A stretch of 64,000 bases of DNA from Nitrospira sp. Its GTDB lineage: Bacteria; Nitrospirota; Nitrospiria; Nitrospirales; Nitrospiraceae. Position 1 is the stretch's first letter. Each line of letters begins with the position of its first letter. The DNA lies in contig CP126123.1 of assembly GCA_030123605.1 (NCBI GenBank), positions 992,001-1,056,000 of the forward strand, in the 5' to 3' direction. The notes below the pieces were generated by a model. It did not search any database. It was not told the DNA's origin and worked only from the letters and a program-made list of their open reading frames with translations. This document shows, piece after piece, positions 20,468 to 30,619 of this stretch. Both the position numbers and the translations under genes were made by a program.

Positions 20468-23104
20468 TTATCCTTGCGCCACCACTGCTTGGCGCTCCGA
20501 GAACAGCAGGGTGAACTCTCCCTCCGGCCCCAGCGTCAGGCTCAACCGTTCCGGCAGCCTGCCCTCTCCCATGCGCGAGAGGATTTCCGTCGAGATCCGC
20601 GGGAGGATCGAACCCTGCATGATATGGTCGATGTTGCGAGCCCCGGTTTCAACCTCGTGACAGCACCGCACGATCTGCTCGACCAGGGCCGGCTCGTAGT
20701 CGCAGGTGATGCGGTGGCTCTCCATGAGGCGCTGCACGAGGCGGTTCAGTTTCAACTCCACGATCAGTTTCATCACGTCGGGATCGATGGGGTAAAAGGG
20801 CACGATCGTCATGCGAGCCAACAGCGCCGGCTTGAAGTGCCGGCTCAACAACGGCCTGATGGCACCGATCACCTCTTCCAGTCCCGGCCTCGTCCCGCTG
20901 GCACAGAGCTGGAGGATCATGTCTGATGCGAGATTGCTGGTGAGGAATATGACCGTGTTCTTGAAATCGATGACCCGTCCCTCGCCATCTGCCAACATGC
21001 CCTTGTCGAAGACTTGATAGAAGATGTTCAGCACCTCCTGATCGGCCTTTTCCACCTCGTCCAGCAGCACCACGGAATAGGGCCGCTGCCGGATCGCCTC
21101 GGTCAACAGGCCTCCCTCTCCATACCCAACGTAGCCGGGCGGCGAACCGATGAGCCGGGAGACCGTGTGTTTCTCTTGAAACTCCGACATATTCAACGTC
21201 ACCACGAACCGTTCGCCGCCGAAGAGCGCCTCCGCGACCGCCAACCCTGTCTCCGTCTTGCCGACGCCGCTGGGCCCCACGAACAAGAAAACGCCGATCG
21301 GAGCGGCAGGATTCCCGATCCCGGCTTTGGACGCCCTGATGCCCCTCGCGATGGATTCGATGGCCTGATCCTGCCCCTTGATCCTGGTCTTGAGCCGGTC
21401 GTCCAATTGCAAAATGGTTTGGGCCTCGTCCCTGACCATCCGACCCACGGGAATGCCGGTCCAGTCCGACACCACCTCCGCGATGACATCCGTATCCACT
21501 TCGATCCTCATGAGCGGATCTCTCCCTTGAATCTTGCGCAGGTCCGCCTTGGCACGGTCCCATTCGGCCATGAAATTTCCTGCGTCGCGACCCCCTGCTT
21601 CCTGCATCTTTGCCCGCAGAGCCAGGACCGATTCAGCTAGCACCTTTTCTTCGCGCCAACGCGCGTTCAATTGCTCCAGTTCCTGCTTCCGTCCGGCGAT
21701 GGCCTCATCGAGCATGGTGATTCGTTCTGCATCCACCGCCACGCCGCTGAGCTGGTCTCGTTGATAGGCTCCCCGTTCCCGTTCCAGCGCTTGGATCGTC
21801 CGTTCGATGGTCTCCAGGCGGTCCGGTTTGCTCGTGAGCCCGATCTTGATCCGGGCCGCGGCCGTGTCCAGGAGATCGACTGCCTTGTCCGGAAGCTGGC
21901 GCCCTGCAATGTACCGGCTGGACATTCTGGCGGCAGCCACAACACCCTCGTCCAGCACCTGAACATGATGGGCCTCTTCATACTTGCCCCGTAACCCGCG
22001 CAGGACAAGGATGGCATCCGTTTCCGAGGGCTCCTCCAGTTTCACCAGCTGGAAACGCCGCGCCAGCGCCGCATCCTTTTCGAAATACTTTTTGTACTCG
22101 GACCAGGTCGTGGCGGCGATCGTACGCAACTCGCCGCGCGCCAAGGCCGGCTTGAGCAGGTTGGCGGCATCACCCATCCCCTGCATGCCCCCCGCGCCGA
22201 CCAACATGTGCGCTTCGTCGATGAAGAGAATGATCGGTTTGGTCGAGGCCTTGACCTCGTCGATGACCGATTTGAGGCGCTGTTCAAACTCGCCCCTGAC
22301 ACCGGCGCCGGCCTGAAGCAATCCCAAGTCCAACGCGAGCATGTCCATGTTCTTGAGCAGGTCCGGCACATCCCCCTGCACGATCCGCAGGGCCAGGCCT
22401 TCGACGACCGCCGTCTTCCCGACCCCTGCCTCTCCCACCACGATCGGATTGTTCTTCCGACGGCGGGCCAGGATATCGATCATCTGCCTGATTTCCCGAT
22501 CCCGTCCGAAGATCGGATCGATGCCGTCGGTACGCGCCCGCACCGTAAAGTCCACCGTGAACCGCCCCAAGGCAGTCTCCGCTCCCCGGCCTGCCGCCTC
22601 CCCTTTCGCTCCTGCCTTGCCTGCATCCCCTTCCGAAGACTTGGCCGTCATGTCGAAAAATTTTTGCCTCAGTTCTTCGGCTCGGACCGGTTGCAACAAC
22701 TCCTCCGCGAAGCCGTAGGCGAAACGACCGAGATCCCTCACCATGGTGAGCAGCAATGCGCCGGACCGGATCTCGGTGAGATTCAGGTCGATCGATCCAA
22801 TCAGCCACGTTTCCTGCAGCCACTCGATGAGGCGCGGCGAGAACACCGGCTTGGCCGCATTCCCTGACTTGAACTCTTCGAGTGCCCGTTGCAGCGCCTT
22901 CTGCAGGCGGACCGGTTCGATTCCGAAATGGGTCAGGATGGCCTGCAGGTCGGCGGTGGGATCCTCCAGCAATTTGAGCAGCAGATGTTCGATCGCCACC
23001 TCGTAATGGGTACGGGACAGACAGAGCCCCGCAGCGGATTCAAGCGACTGAGTACAGTAGCGATTCAATCGGCGGATCAAGGATCGTCTATCCACTGCAT
23101 CCAT
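20468..23104 (-). CDS. tssH: Type VI secretion AAA+ ATPase ClpV (TssH)
   Basis: 878 residues. Hexameric unfoldase that disassembles the contracted TssBC sheath. Clp N-domain (about 1-150), first AAA+ module with Walker A GEAGVGKT near residue 224, the middle coiled-coil region, second AAA+ module with GPSGVGKTETG near residue 608 and the GYVGYGEGG pore-loop region, then the C-terminal Clp D2 domain. ATG 23104 is preferred because AAGGAG lies 7 nt upstream; a TTG at 23122 would add six residues. Next to tssG and vgrG. Confidence 0.97.
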   Translation of the reverse strand: MDAVDRRSLIRRLNRYCTQSLESAAGLCLSRTHYEVAIEHLLLKLLEDPTADLQAILTHFGIEPVRLQKALQRALEEFKSGNAAKPVFSPRLIEWLQETWLIGSIDLNLTEIRSGALLLTMVRDLGRFAYGFAEELLQPVRAEELRQKFFDMTAKSSEGDAGKAGAKGEAAGRGAETALGRFTVDFTVRARTDGIDPIFGRDREIRQMIDILARRRKNNPIVVGEAGVGKTAVVEGLALRIVQGDVPDLLKNMDMLALDLGLLQAGAGVRGEFEQRLKSVIDEVKASTKPIILFIDEAHMLVGAGGMQGMGDAANLLKPALARGELRTIAATTWSEYKKYFEKDAALARRFQLVKLEEPSETDAILVLRGLRGKYEEAHHVQVLDEGVVAAARMSSRYIAGRQLPDKAVDLLDTAAARIKIGLTSKPDRLETIERTIQALERERGAYQRDQLSGVAVDAERITMLDEAIAGRKQELEQLNARWREEKVLAESVLALRAKMQEAGGRDAGNFMAEWDRAKADLRKIQGRDPLMRIEVDTDVIAEVVSDWTGIPVGRMVRDEAQTILQLDDRLKTRIKGQDQAIESIARGIRASKAGIGNPAAPIGVFLFVGPSGVGKTETGLAVAEALFGGERFVVTLNMSEFQEKHTVSRLIGSPPGYVGYGEGGLLTEAIRQRPYSVVLLDEVEKADQEVLNIFYQVFDKGMLADGEGRVIDFKNTVIFLTSNLASDMILQLCASGTRPGLEEVIGAIRPLLSRHFKPALLARMTIVPFYPIDPDVMKLIVELKLNRLVQRLMESHRITCDYEPALVEQIVRCCHEVETGARNIDHIMQGSILPRISTEILSRMGEGRLPERLSLTLGPEGEFTLLFSERQAVVAQG

Positions 23105-23130
23105 AGGTTGACTCCTTCGCAAAGGCCCGG

Positions 23131-24180
23131 TCAGTGCGCCACCTGCCTCTCGGTCGGACTGAGTGGGAAGAGGACCCGCCGCGGAGTCTCATCACCGGCC
23201 GCGGCAGGAAACCAACTCGTCTGCCCCAGCCGGCTTCGCTGACCATCCCCTTCCTTGGACGAAAGCCGGACGGCAGGCACCTCATCGGCGCGCAACACCA
23301 GTTCCAAATCAACGTCGAATCGGTCTTGCACAAACAGTTGAACCAGCGCCCACAAGATGTCCCTACCCTCGCTGCCGGGCAAGAGCGTGACAAACCTGTC
23401 GTGCCCCAGAGGCCCCATTGAGAGACGAAAGCTCGACTGGCAGCTCAAGACCTTGCTTCCCAGGACACAGTCCTGCCCCAACCCGCAGTTCTTCCGGCCA
23501 AGGGCGGATTGTTGCTCCGTCGGGATTGAGACCCACCGGGCTGTGCACTGTTCGATATGCACCTGAACCCCATCAAAGAAATCGCTCAGGAGTCCCTCCA
23601 ATGCCGACGCCGACCTTGGCCGCTGGTTGAACAGTCCTGCGTAACGAAGAAGCCGGCTGATGGGCAACCCGGTCCTGCCTGCGGCTTCCTGCGTACCCAG
23701 GCCGAGAAAGGCGAACATCCGCTCCGAAAACCGATCCTCGCCGGAAGGCTCGAATTGCACCTGGTAGCGGTACTTGGCCCAGCAGCGGTAGAATAGCGAC
23801 AGCAACCGGTGATGGAACAGATCCAGAAACGAGCGGACCGGTTCCTCCCCTTCTTCCTGAGCCATCAAGTCCTCGGTGTAGAACGGGGGGAGAGGGGAGG
23901 TGGTCCCATAGAGCCCGAAAAATGTCGTGGTCAGCCGGAACTGCGGCGGATCCTTCCTGATCAGTTCCAGGCCGGCGATATCCGAAGGGGGAAACGCGAA
24001 CGACAACTCCGGTCGAAACCGCAGGGCCTCCCCTTCAGCCGGTCCTTCGCCCCCGACAAAGACCTTGGGCCGGCAGAGACGCTCCAAGAGGGAGACCAAC
24101 TGGAAGAAGGAGTAGTCCTGCGCCCTCCTGAGCAAATCCTCAATCAGAGGACCGCCTGTTGCCCGATCCTGATCGGCCAT
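23131..24180 (-). CDS. tssG: Type VI secretion baseplate protein TssG
   Basis: 349 residues. Baseplate wedge protein working with TssE, TssF and TssK. Family motifs seen: YSFFQLVSLLERL near residue 23, FPPSDIAGLE, and FFGLYGTTSPLPPFYTEDL at about residues 87-105, followed by the LDLFHHRLLSLFYRCWAKYR block. The start ATG is inside the end of tssF; the 37-bp overlap suggests coupled translation. clpV follows after 26 bp. Confidence 0.95.
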   Translation of the reverse strand: MADQDRATGGPLIEDLLRRAQDYSFFQLVSLLERLCRPKVFVGGEGPAEGEALRFRPELSFAFPPSDIAGLELIRKDPPQFRLTTTFFGLYGTTSPLPPFYTEDLMAQEEGEEPVRSFLDLFHHRLLSLFYRCWAKYRYQVQFEPSGEDRFSERMFAFLGLGTQEAAGRTGLPISRLLRYAGLFNQRPRSASALEGLLSDFFDGVQVHIEQCTARWVSIPTEQQSALGRKNCGLGQDCVLGSKVLSCQSSFRLSMGPLGHDRFVTLLPGSEGRDILWALVQLFVQDRFDVDLELVLRADEVPAVRLSSKEGDGQRSRLGQTSWFPAAAGDETPRRVLFPLSPTERQVAH

Positions 24181-25943
24181 GAATAGAGCTCCCCCTGCTC
24201 GGTTTCTTTCACCAATAATTCGGTAAACGAATTCAGCGACGCATAGAGGGCGAAAAACTCGCAGAGCACGCTGGCAAATAAAAACAGATCCCCTTCACCG
24301 AGGAAGTGGTCACGCCTGAGCGAGAGCGTGATCTCCGTGCCGCGGACCGGCATCCCGTGGAACAGGCAATCTTTCCCGCGGCTCTGCACCGCCACGATGC
24401 CTTCCAGCAACCGTACCTGGGCCCGTTTCGCCTGTTCGTCCTGGCGCGCGGCGAAGTTGTAGAGGTCCAGCAGCCCCCGCAATGTCTCGACGCTGGTCAG
24501 CGAGAGGTAGTTCAAGGAGAGGTGCGACAGCAGGCGCCAGTGGAGATCCCCGCCCAGAGGCACTCGGCAGGGCGGAGAAACTTTGACGACATTGCGGAAC
24601 TGCGCGAACCCCGGCGAACGATCCGTCGGCAGGTGGATATCCCCCACATGAAGCTTGCCGGCCAGGTCACGATTCGTGCAGGTCAGATCGAACGTCACGA
24701 TTTCGGTCGGCACTTCCCAGCCACGGACCGGTATTTCGTCCGCATTGACGAAGGAGACATAGGTCTCAGCCGCTCCATCGTTGACCATCGATTGCCGGAG
24801 GCGCGTGTGGTAATAGATCCGTGCGGCAGCCTTGCCGTCACCTTGCCGAAACGAATAAAAGGGCTCGTACTGCAATTCCTCTCCGGTCCCGCGCAGATGT
24901 CCGACCGCACCATCCACCGAAAACAGTTCGTAATGCGACGCCGGAGCAACCGACGGACGGATGAGGTATTCGGTCCGCTCGTGGGTGACTTGAATCGGCT
25001 GGGAGTCCAGCCGGAATAAATTGACGACGGGGGTGCAGAACAGTCGGACATGGTCCTTGGACAGCCGCAATGACGCAGGCGGCGCCTTTGTGAACAGGAT
25101 CAGGATGTCGAACGTCGTCGCGGAGCCTCGCTTGGCCAAGGGCCGCAGGTCGGAGAGATCCAGGGCCAAAAATTTCTGAGGGAAGGCGAAATACTCCTGG
25201 AGCAGCCGATACCCTTCGAACGCCGTTGTGGGGTAAGGCAGCAAGGCCCCTTCCTTCGTAAACCCAACCGGTTCGACCTTGCAGTCCAGTAAGGCCACCT
25301 CTTCCGCCGGTCGGCCGGGACCGACGAGGCGGAGCTTGACCGTCCCTACGTGGCGGCAGAGCCAATAATAGAGCGTGTAGGCAGGTTCGCCGATCAGGTG
25401 CAGCCGCAGTCGCTCTACTTCCACCTGCCCCAAGGTCGCTCCCGGCAGCAGGGTGAAGCGGAGGCGGAGCGCGGATCGGCTTCCGCTGGCGCCCTCCAGG
25501 GAGACCTGATCGAGCTGGAAGGGATAGAGGTCCACGTCCGCTGTCGTGCGGAAGCGGCAACTGGTTCCCTCGACCTCCCGGGATTCCACTTCTGTCTCCA
25601 TCGCCGGGATCCGTTTGTGCTCCGTGACAGCCCCTGGGATCGGGGTGAATTCCAGCAGGCTCATGGCGGGGATCGGCCGGAGGTAATGGGGCCAGAGCAG
25701 ATTCATGACCCCGTGAATCAGCTCGGGAAACTCGTCGTCCAGTTTCTGTCTGATCCGTCCGGTCAGGAAGGCGACGCCCTCGAGTAATCGTTCCACATCG
25801 GGATCGCTCCCGACATCGGCGAGGAAATGCGCCTCTTTGGGGTGCGCTTCGGCAAACTCGCGGCCCAGCTGCCTGAGAAAATCCACCTCGTCCCGATAGT
25901 AACGATTAAACGTCACGTCGATCACCCCACCGTCTCTAGACAC
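24144..25943 (-). CDS. tssF: Type VI secretion baseplate protein TssF
   Basis: 599 residues, GTG start. Begins with the conserved YYRDEVDFLRQLGREFAEAHP block and continues with DPDVERLLEGVAFLTGRIRQ; the middle RPIPAMSLLEFTPIPGA and the end with SLNSFTELLVKETEQGE are also typical. Baseplate component that binds TssG and TssK. A second GTG at 25925 is a possible start, but GGCGGAGAG lies before 25943. Overlaps tssG by 37 bp. Confidence 0.96.
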   Translation of the reverse strand: MSRDGGVIDVTFNRYYRDEVDFLRQLGREFAEAHPKEAHFLADVGSDPDVERLLEGVAFLTGRIRQKLDDEFPELIHGVMNLLWPHYLRPIPAMSLLEFTPIPGAVTEHKRIPAMETEVESREVEGTSCRFRTTADVDLYPFQLDQVSLEGASGSRSALRLRFTLLPGATLGQVEVERLRLHLIGEPAYTLYYWLCRHVGTVKLRLVGPGRPAEEVALLDCKVEPVGFTKEGALLPYPTTAFEGYRLLQEYFAFPQKFLALDLSDLRPLAKRGSATTFDILILFTKAPPASLRLSKDHVRLFCTPVVNLFRLDSQPIQVTHERTEYLIRPSVAPASHYELFSVDGAVGHLRGTGEELQYEPFYSFRQGDGKAAARIYYHTRLRQSMVNDGAAETYVSFVNADEIPVRGWEVPTEIVTFDLTCTNRDLAGKLHVGDIHLPTDRSPGFAQFRNVVKVSPPCRVPLGGDLHWRLLSHLSLNYLSLTSVETLRGLLDLYNFAARQDEQAKRAQVRLLEGIVAVQSRGKDCLFHGMPVRGTEITLSLRRDHFLGEGDLFLFASVLCEFFALYASLNSFTELLVKETEQGELYSWPIRIGQQAVL

Positions 25944-25961
25944 CGTCTCTCCGCCTTCACC

Positions 25962-26375
25962 TCACCCGGTTATCAGGACCCGCCCCGCCGGATTGATCTC
26001 CGTGTGAAACTCCACCTGCTGCTGTCTTTCTGTGACCAGGGTGCCTGCAATCTCAAAACGCAGGATCGACTGCCCCGCCTCCGAGGGCACATGGGTCACT
26101 GACACATTACGAAGCCTCGGCTCGAATCGCTCGATCGACCGCAAGATGGAAGCCTGCACCTCCTCCACGGCGGCCGGCTGGTCCTGATCAAACTCCATGA
26201 GATCCGGCATGCCGTACTCCGGTTGGATCAAGACCTGATCCGGTTTGCTGTTCAACACCCTTCGGAGGTGGCGGAGGACCGACTCCGCAAGCAGCTGCGG
26301 GTTCTCCCTGAGCGCCTTCGACCTCGCGAGCCGCTCATCACCCAACCGTTCCAACAAGCGACATTCACGCCCCAT
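25962..26375 (-). CDS. tssE: Type VI secretion gp25-like baseplate protein TssE
   Basis: 137 residues, gp25-like. LRENPQLLAESVLRHLRRVLN then PEYGMPDL and SILRSIERFEPRL are the recognisable family segments. It caps the sheath on the baseplate and starts its polymerisation. Read between hcp and tssF with short spacers, no internal oddity. Confidence 0.95.
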   Translation of the reverse strand: MGRECRLLERLGDERLARSKALRENPQLLAESVLRHLRRVLNSKPDQVLIQPEYGMPDLMEFDQDQPAAVEEVQASILRSIERFEPRLRNVSVTHVPSEAGQSILRFEIAGTLVTERQQQVEFHTEINPAGRVLITG

Positions 26376-26392
26376 GGAATCCTCCGCCGAGC

Positions 26393-26878
26393 TTACTTCG
26401 GAGCCTTCCAGTCATCCTGCGCTTCCAGCTTGTCCACCTCATGTCTCCAGATCGCCTTTCGATAGGTAAAGGCGACGTCCTCCATGTGGCCGAACTCCCC
26501 GGATGTCTTTTCAAGGCAGTTCGGCATCCAGGGGTGCATCAGCACGACGATCGCGTCCTCCAACTTCGTCGTGAAGTAATGTTCCTCGGTCCCATCCTTC
26601 GAGATGCGGTACCATTTGATCTCGACGGTCTTGAGGTGTTCTCCGGTGCAGAGGGCCTGATACAGAAGCGGCGACGACTTGTCCACCTCCTTCACGATCT
26701 TGAGCGGACCATGGATGCGCTTTCCCGACGCGAGGCCGGTCTGCGGATCGGACGGAATGTGCACTTCGTGGTTGAACGCCTGGAGAAGAATCGTTCCCTC
26801 GTGATTTAACAGATCGCATGACCCTTCGATTTTGCCCTGTTTTTCTCCTTCGACTGTCATATAGGCTGGGATCGGCAT
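26393..26878 (-). CDS. hcp: Type VI secretion tube protein Hcp (TssD)
   Basis: 161 residues starting MPIPAYMTVEGEKQGKIEG, with the Hcp1-type strands LLQAFNHEVHIP and DPQTGLASGKRIHGPLKIVKEVDKSSP shortened here to the key parts. The protein stacks in hexameric rings as the injected tube. Start 26878 has GGAGAGGAG before it; the frame upstream of 26878 overlaps tssC and is rejected. No C-terminal toxin extension is visible. Confidence 0.96.
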   Translation of the reverse strand: MPIPAYMTVEGEKQGKIEGSCDLLNHEGTILLQAFNHEVHIPSDPQTGLASGKRIHGPLKIVKEVDKSSPLLYQALCTGEHLKTVEIKWYRISKDGTEEHYFTTKLEDAIVVLMHPWMPNCLEKTSGEFGHMEDVAFTYRKAIWRHEVDKLEAQDDWKAPK

Positions 26879-26892
26879 GGTGGTCTCCTCTC

Positions 26893-28380
26893 CTATTTTT
26901 TCTTGTCCAGCTTCCCGACGAGGGATAACGTGAAGAAGGCGCCCATGTATTTGATATGTGGCACCACCTTCATATCCACCCGGTACCATCCGGGATTCCC
27001 CTCCACATCGCTGACCGTCACTTGGGCATCACGCAACGGACGCCTCCTCCGCACTTCCGCCGTGACGACATCCTGCGCGGAGACATACTGGCTGATCCAG
27101 GTGTTGAGCTCCCGCTCCAAGTCCGCCCGATCCTTCGTGCTGCCGAGCTGTTCCGTCTGGAGCACCTTGATGTAATGGGCCAAGCGGTTGATGATGAACA
27201 GATAGGGCATCTGGGTGCCCAGCCGATAGTTCGCCTCCGCCTTCTTGCCCTCCGGACCCTGTCCGAAGGTCTTGGGCCGTTGGCAGGAATTGGCGGAGAA
27301 GAAACAGGCGTTGTCCGACCCTTTCCGCATGGTCAATGAGATGAACCCGGCATCGGCCAATTCCTTTTCGCGTTCGCCGGAAATGAGGATCTCCGTCGGG
27401 ATCTTGGTTTCGATCCCCCCCATCGACTCAAACAGGTGCACCGGCAAATCCTCCACCGTGCCGCCGCTGATCGGGCCGATGATGTTCGTGTACCAGCGCG
27501 ACTTGGCAAAACTGTCCGTGAGGCGAGTGGCAAAGGCAAAGGCCGTATTGCCCCAGAGATAACTCTCGTGGCCGTTGCTCAAGGATTCGTTGTAATTGAA
27601 CAGCTTCACCGGATTCGTCTCCTGGCCGTAGGGCAACCGCAACAGGAACCGCGGCAGGCAGAGGCCGACGGAACGGGCATCCTCCGAGTCGCGGAACGAA
27701 TTCCACTTGATGTATTGCGGTCCTTCGAAATGCGTCTTCAGGTCTTTGAGATTGGGCAACCGCAGGAAACTCTCCATGCCGAAGAACTTGGGTCCGGCCG
27801 CCCCCACGAACGGCGCATGGGCCATCGTGGCCACGCTCGCGACATATTGCAGGAGCTTGATGTCTTGGGGGCCTGGTCCGAATTCGTAATTGGCGATCAT
27901 CGCACCGATGGGATTACCGCCGAATTGCCCGAACTCGGCCGTATACACATGCTTGTACAGACCGGACTTGGTGATGTCCGGCGCTTCGACAAAATCGGTC
28001 AGCAGTTCTTCCTTCGAGAGGTTCAGGATCTCGAACTGGATATTCTCCCGGAAATTGGTCCGCTCCACCGCCAGCTTCAGGCCGCGCCAGGAGGATTCCA
28101 GCTTCTGGAATGTGGCATGGTGCAGGATAGCGTCCACCTGCGCACCGAGCTTCTTATCCAGCTCGGCGATCATGTCGACCACCATGGCCTGATTGACCTT
28201 CAGGTCCTTCCGCTCCGTCACGAGGAGCGCCCGCACGATCTCCTCGAGCCCTCGTCTGGCGGGAGAATAGGCCTCTTCTTGCGGCCTGATATCGATCGGC
28301 TCCAACATCTGGTCGATGAGACTTGCTTCAGATTCCGCCACCGGTCCCTGCGTGGATGGGGTCCCTTGTGTGTCCGCCAT
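26893..28380 (-). CDS. tssC: Type VI secretion sheath large subunit TssC (VipB)
   Basis: 495 residues. Large sheath subunit, paired with TssB. VDAILHHATFQKLESSWRGL near residue 82, NPIGAMIANYEFGPG, and WNSFRDSEDARSVGLCLPR are diagnostic, as is the C-terminal GWYRVDMKVVPHIKYMGAFF. Start ATG with AGGAGGG upstream. Directly downstream of tssB and upstream of hcp in the operon. Confidence 0.97.
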   Translation of the reverse strand: MADTQGTPSTQGPVAESEASLIDQMLEPIDIRPQEEAYSPARRGLEEIVRALLVTERKDLKVNQAMVVDMIAELDKKLGAQVDAILHHATFQKLESSWRGLKLAVERTNFRENIQFEILNLSKEELLTDFVEAPDITKSGLYKHVYTAEFGQFGGNPIGAMIANYEFGPGPQDIKLLQYVASVATMAHAPFVGAAGPKFFGMESFLRLPNLKDLKTHFEGPQYIKWNSFRDSEDARSVGLCLPRFLLRLPYGQETNPVKLFNYNESLSNGHESYLWGNTAFAFATRLTDSFAKSRWYTNIIGPISGGTVEDLPVHLFESMGGIETKIPTEILISGEREKELADAGFISLTMRKGSDNACFFSANSCQRPKTFGQGPEGKKAEANYRLGTQMPYLFIINRLAHYIKVLQTEQLGSTKDRADLERELNTWISQYVSAQDVVTAEVRRRRPLRDAQVTVSDVEGNPGWYRVDMKVVPHIKYMGAFFTLSLVGKLDKKK

Positions 28381-28410
28381 GGCCTGCCCTCCTACGGCAT
28401 CAATGGACTA

Positions 28411-28905
28411 TCATGGTTCTCCGGCGCCCAGTTCTTGAAGCAGGCGCCGGCGTGTTGCGGCGTCACTGAGCAGACTCTCGATCTTTTTCTTGAAGCCCGG
28501 GACGTTCCCGAGCGGTCCCTTCAAAGACTGCAACGCCGCCCGTAGCTCCAGCAGCTTTTTGAGCTCCGGAACCTGCTCCGCGACGGAGTCGGGACTGAAA
28601 TCCTTCAAGCCGTTGATGCGGATGGTGACGGGAAGGTCCTCGCCTTCTTTGCCGGACAGCCTGTTCGGGACCGTCATCGACAGCTCAAGCTGCTGACTCC
28701 GCATGACGTCATCGAAGTTGTTCTTATCGATCCGGATCTTCTTTCTGTCCTCCAGCGGTGTCGCGTCTTGCCTCAACGTGAAGTCGCCCAGGAACAACAT
28801 CTTCAGCGGAAGTTCCTTTTCTTCCTGAGCCCCCTCGGTCGCAGGTTTGAAGACGATATTGACTCGCTCCTCCGGTGCCACGGACCCTTCTTTTCCACCA
28901 GCCAT
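28411..28905 (-). CDS. tssB: Type VI secretion sheath small subunit TssB (VipA)
   Basis: 164 residues. Contains LPLKMLFLGDFT, RKKIRIDKNNFDDVM and the RINGLKDFSPDSVAEQVPEL segment typical of VipA. Forms the contractile sheath heterodimer with TssC. ATG 28905 carries AGGAAGGAG upstream; the longer frame to 29016 would run into tssA and has no such site. Confidence 0.96.
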   Translation of the reverse strand: MAGGKEGSVAPEERVNIVFKPATEGAQEEKELPLKMLFLGDFTLRQDATPLEDRKKIRIDKNNFDDVMRSQQLELSMTVPNRLSGKEGEDLPVTIRINGLKDFSPDSVAEQVPELKKLLELRAALQSLKGPLGNVPGFKKKIESLLSDAATRRRLLQELGAGEP

Positions 28906-28948
28906 GGCGCACTCCTTCCTGTGTGGAGTTCTCGCGACGAGGACTCGC

Positions 28949-30559
28949 TCATTGACCTGTTCGACTCGGCTTTGCCGGCTTGCCCTTCCCTTCCATCTCC
29001 AACGCCCAGAGCACATCCACCCGACTGATACGGCGCCGGACCGCCTCGGCTTGGATCGCCCATTCCGCCGACGGTGGCTTGGACTCTTTCACCAACTGCT
29101 GAAGGGCCTGCCACATCGTCTTCCAGAGGACGACGCAGAGGGTCGGTTCCCAGTGATCGAGCGCCAATTCTGTGGTGCCCTCGTCGAGACCTTCGAGCTG
29201 GGCCAATGCGATCTTCGGATGGCCTGCGCGCAGACAACAGGTGGCAGCTTCGAGTTTCAGCAGGAACCGCTCTCGTTCCGATGCGGCGGAAACGGCCTCC
29301 TTCTGCAGCAGTGTGATCGCCTCCCTCACTCGACCTTGCTCCGCCAACGATGTCGCTTGCAGGCGAAGGTCACACAGCCGCTCCCCTTCCCCTACCGAGC
29401 TCCCACCGCCTCGCCCGTCCGGAGAGGCCGATGCCTCTTGTGTATCCAGCAGCCCTTCGATCCACCGCCTCGTCTCTTCATCCGCAAAGGGCATCTGGTC
29501 GGAAAAGCGGCAGGCCGGCAGGTCCGGCAGTCTATGCACCAACCCCCTCGTCTCCTCCTCCACTGCTTCCCTGGCCGACCGGTGCGATGCCCCGAGCTGC
29601 TCCAACGCGCGAGCACTCATCCTATGGAGATCGAGCCAGAAGGGCATATCGGGGAACTGCGACTCGGCCTGCTCCAAGAGTTGCGCCCAGAGCCCCTTGT
29701 CCTGCAGGTCCCGATATCGTTGGACCAGGTGAGGCGCAGGGGGAGGAATCCTGGAAAGCCCATCATTGAGCGGCGTGGGCATCTGGAGAGTCACCCAGGC
29801 GGCGGCTCGCACCATGCGATAGGGCCATGGCTGAGCATTGTCCTGACTTCTGGCAAAGAGGGCGGCCCGGCGGAGGAGTGTTTCGGCTTCTCGTAGAGCG
29901 CTCCGGCAATCTTCCGCCGTGGCAATGGTTCTGGGTCCCGCGGAGGCTCGCGCCTGTAGATCGCCTCCCTGTCCGTCGCCTTGCGGCGTGCCTTCGGGCC
30001 GGTCCAGCTTTTCGAAATGCCGGTGAAGGACCGTTCGAAGCCCGACGAATCCCGGCGCCTGGTCAGCCAGTTTCTCAACCAGGAGACTGTCGAGCGCACG
30101 GGTGAATTCCTCACAGGCCTGAAGACCTTCGAGATCATGCCGCGAGAGTGCCGCGCCATCGACTGCCGTCTCCAGTTTCTGCCCCAACCAGCCAAGCACG
30201 TCGATCCGTTTTTGCGGACGTTTGACATCCGGATAGAGAGAATCCCAATGGTGCGTGAGCAGCTCCTGCAGGCAGGCCAGCCCGGCAGCGAGTCCCTGCA
30301 ACCCTTCTTCATGCAACAAGCCAAGACAGAGATAACTCGCAGCCAGCAGGTCCTTTGATTTCTCGCCAAGAACGGTCCTTCCGCCTACCACGACTTCCTT
30401 CCATTTCACCGCCCCGCCGGTCGGGGATTCCAGTTTTTGAATTTCATCCTGCATGGCGAGAAAATCGGGGTCGTCCCGAACCGGGCTGCCGGCCGGCGCA
30501 TCAGGGCTGATCGGTCTGGCTCCGATGGTTCGCCACTCCGTCGTCAGATCCATCACCAT
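28949..30559 (-). CDS. tssA: Type VI secretion protein TssA
   Basis: About 536 residues. The N-terminal ImpA_N domain is recognised from WRTIGARPISPDAPAGSPVR and the HHWDSLYPDVKRPQKRIDVL segment, and a helical C-terminal domain follows after a Gly/Ser-rich linker near residue 395. TssA primes the baseplate and guides sheath growth. The ATG at 30559 is chosen with AAGGTGG upstream; a second ATG lies at 30553. Between tagF and tssB. Confidence 0.93.
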   Translation of the reverse strand: MVMDLTTEWRTIGARPISPDAPAGSPVRDDPDFLAMQDEIQKLESPTGGAVKWKEVVVGGRTVLGEKSKDLLAASYLCLGLLHEEGLQGLAAGLACLQELLTHHWDSLYPDVKRPQKRIDVLGWLGQKLETAVDGAALSRHDLEGLQACEEFTRALDSLLVEKLADQAPGFVGLRTVLHRHFEKLDRPEGTPQGDGQGGDLQARASAGPRTIATAEDCRSALREAETLLRRAALFARSQDNAQPWPYRMVRAAAWVTLQMPTPLNDGLSRIPPPAPHLVQRYRDLQDKGLWAQLLEQAESQFPDMPFWLDLHRMSARALEQLGASHRSAREAVEEETRGLVHRLPDLPACRFSDQMPFADEETRRWIEGLLDTQEASASPDGRGGGSSVGEGERLCDLRLQATSLAEQGRVREAITLLQKEAVSAASERERFLLKLEAATCCLRAGHPKIALAQLEGLDEGTTELALDHWEPTLCVVLWKTMWQALQQLVKESKPPSAEWAIQAEAVRRRISRVDVLWALEMEGKGKPAKPSRTGQ

Positions 30560-30619
30560 GGTGTCATCCACCTTGTCCGTTGATCTTCGAACTACGCCCA
30601 AAGACCTGTCGATTCCTCC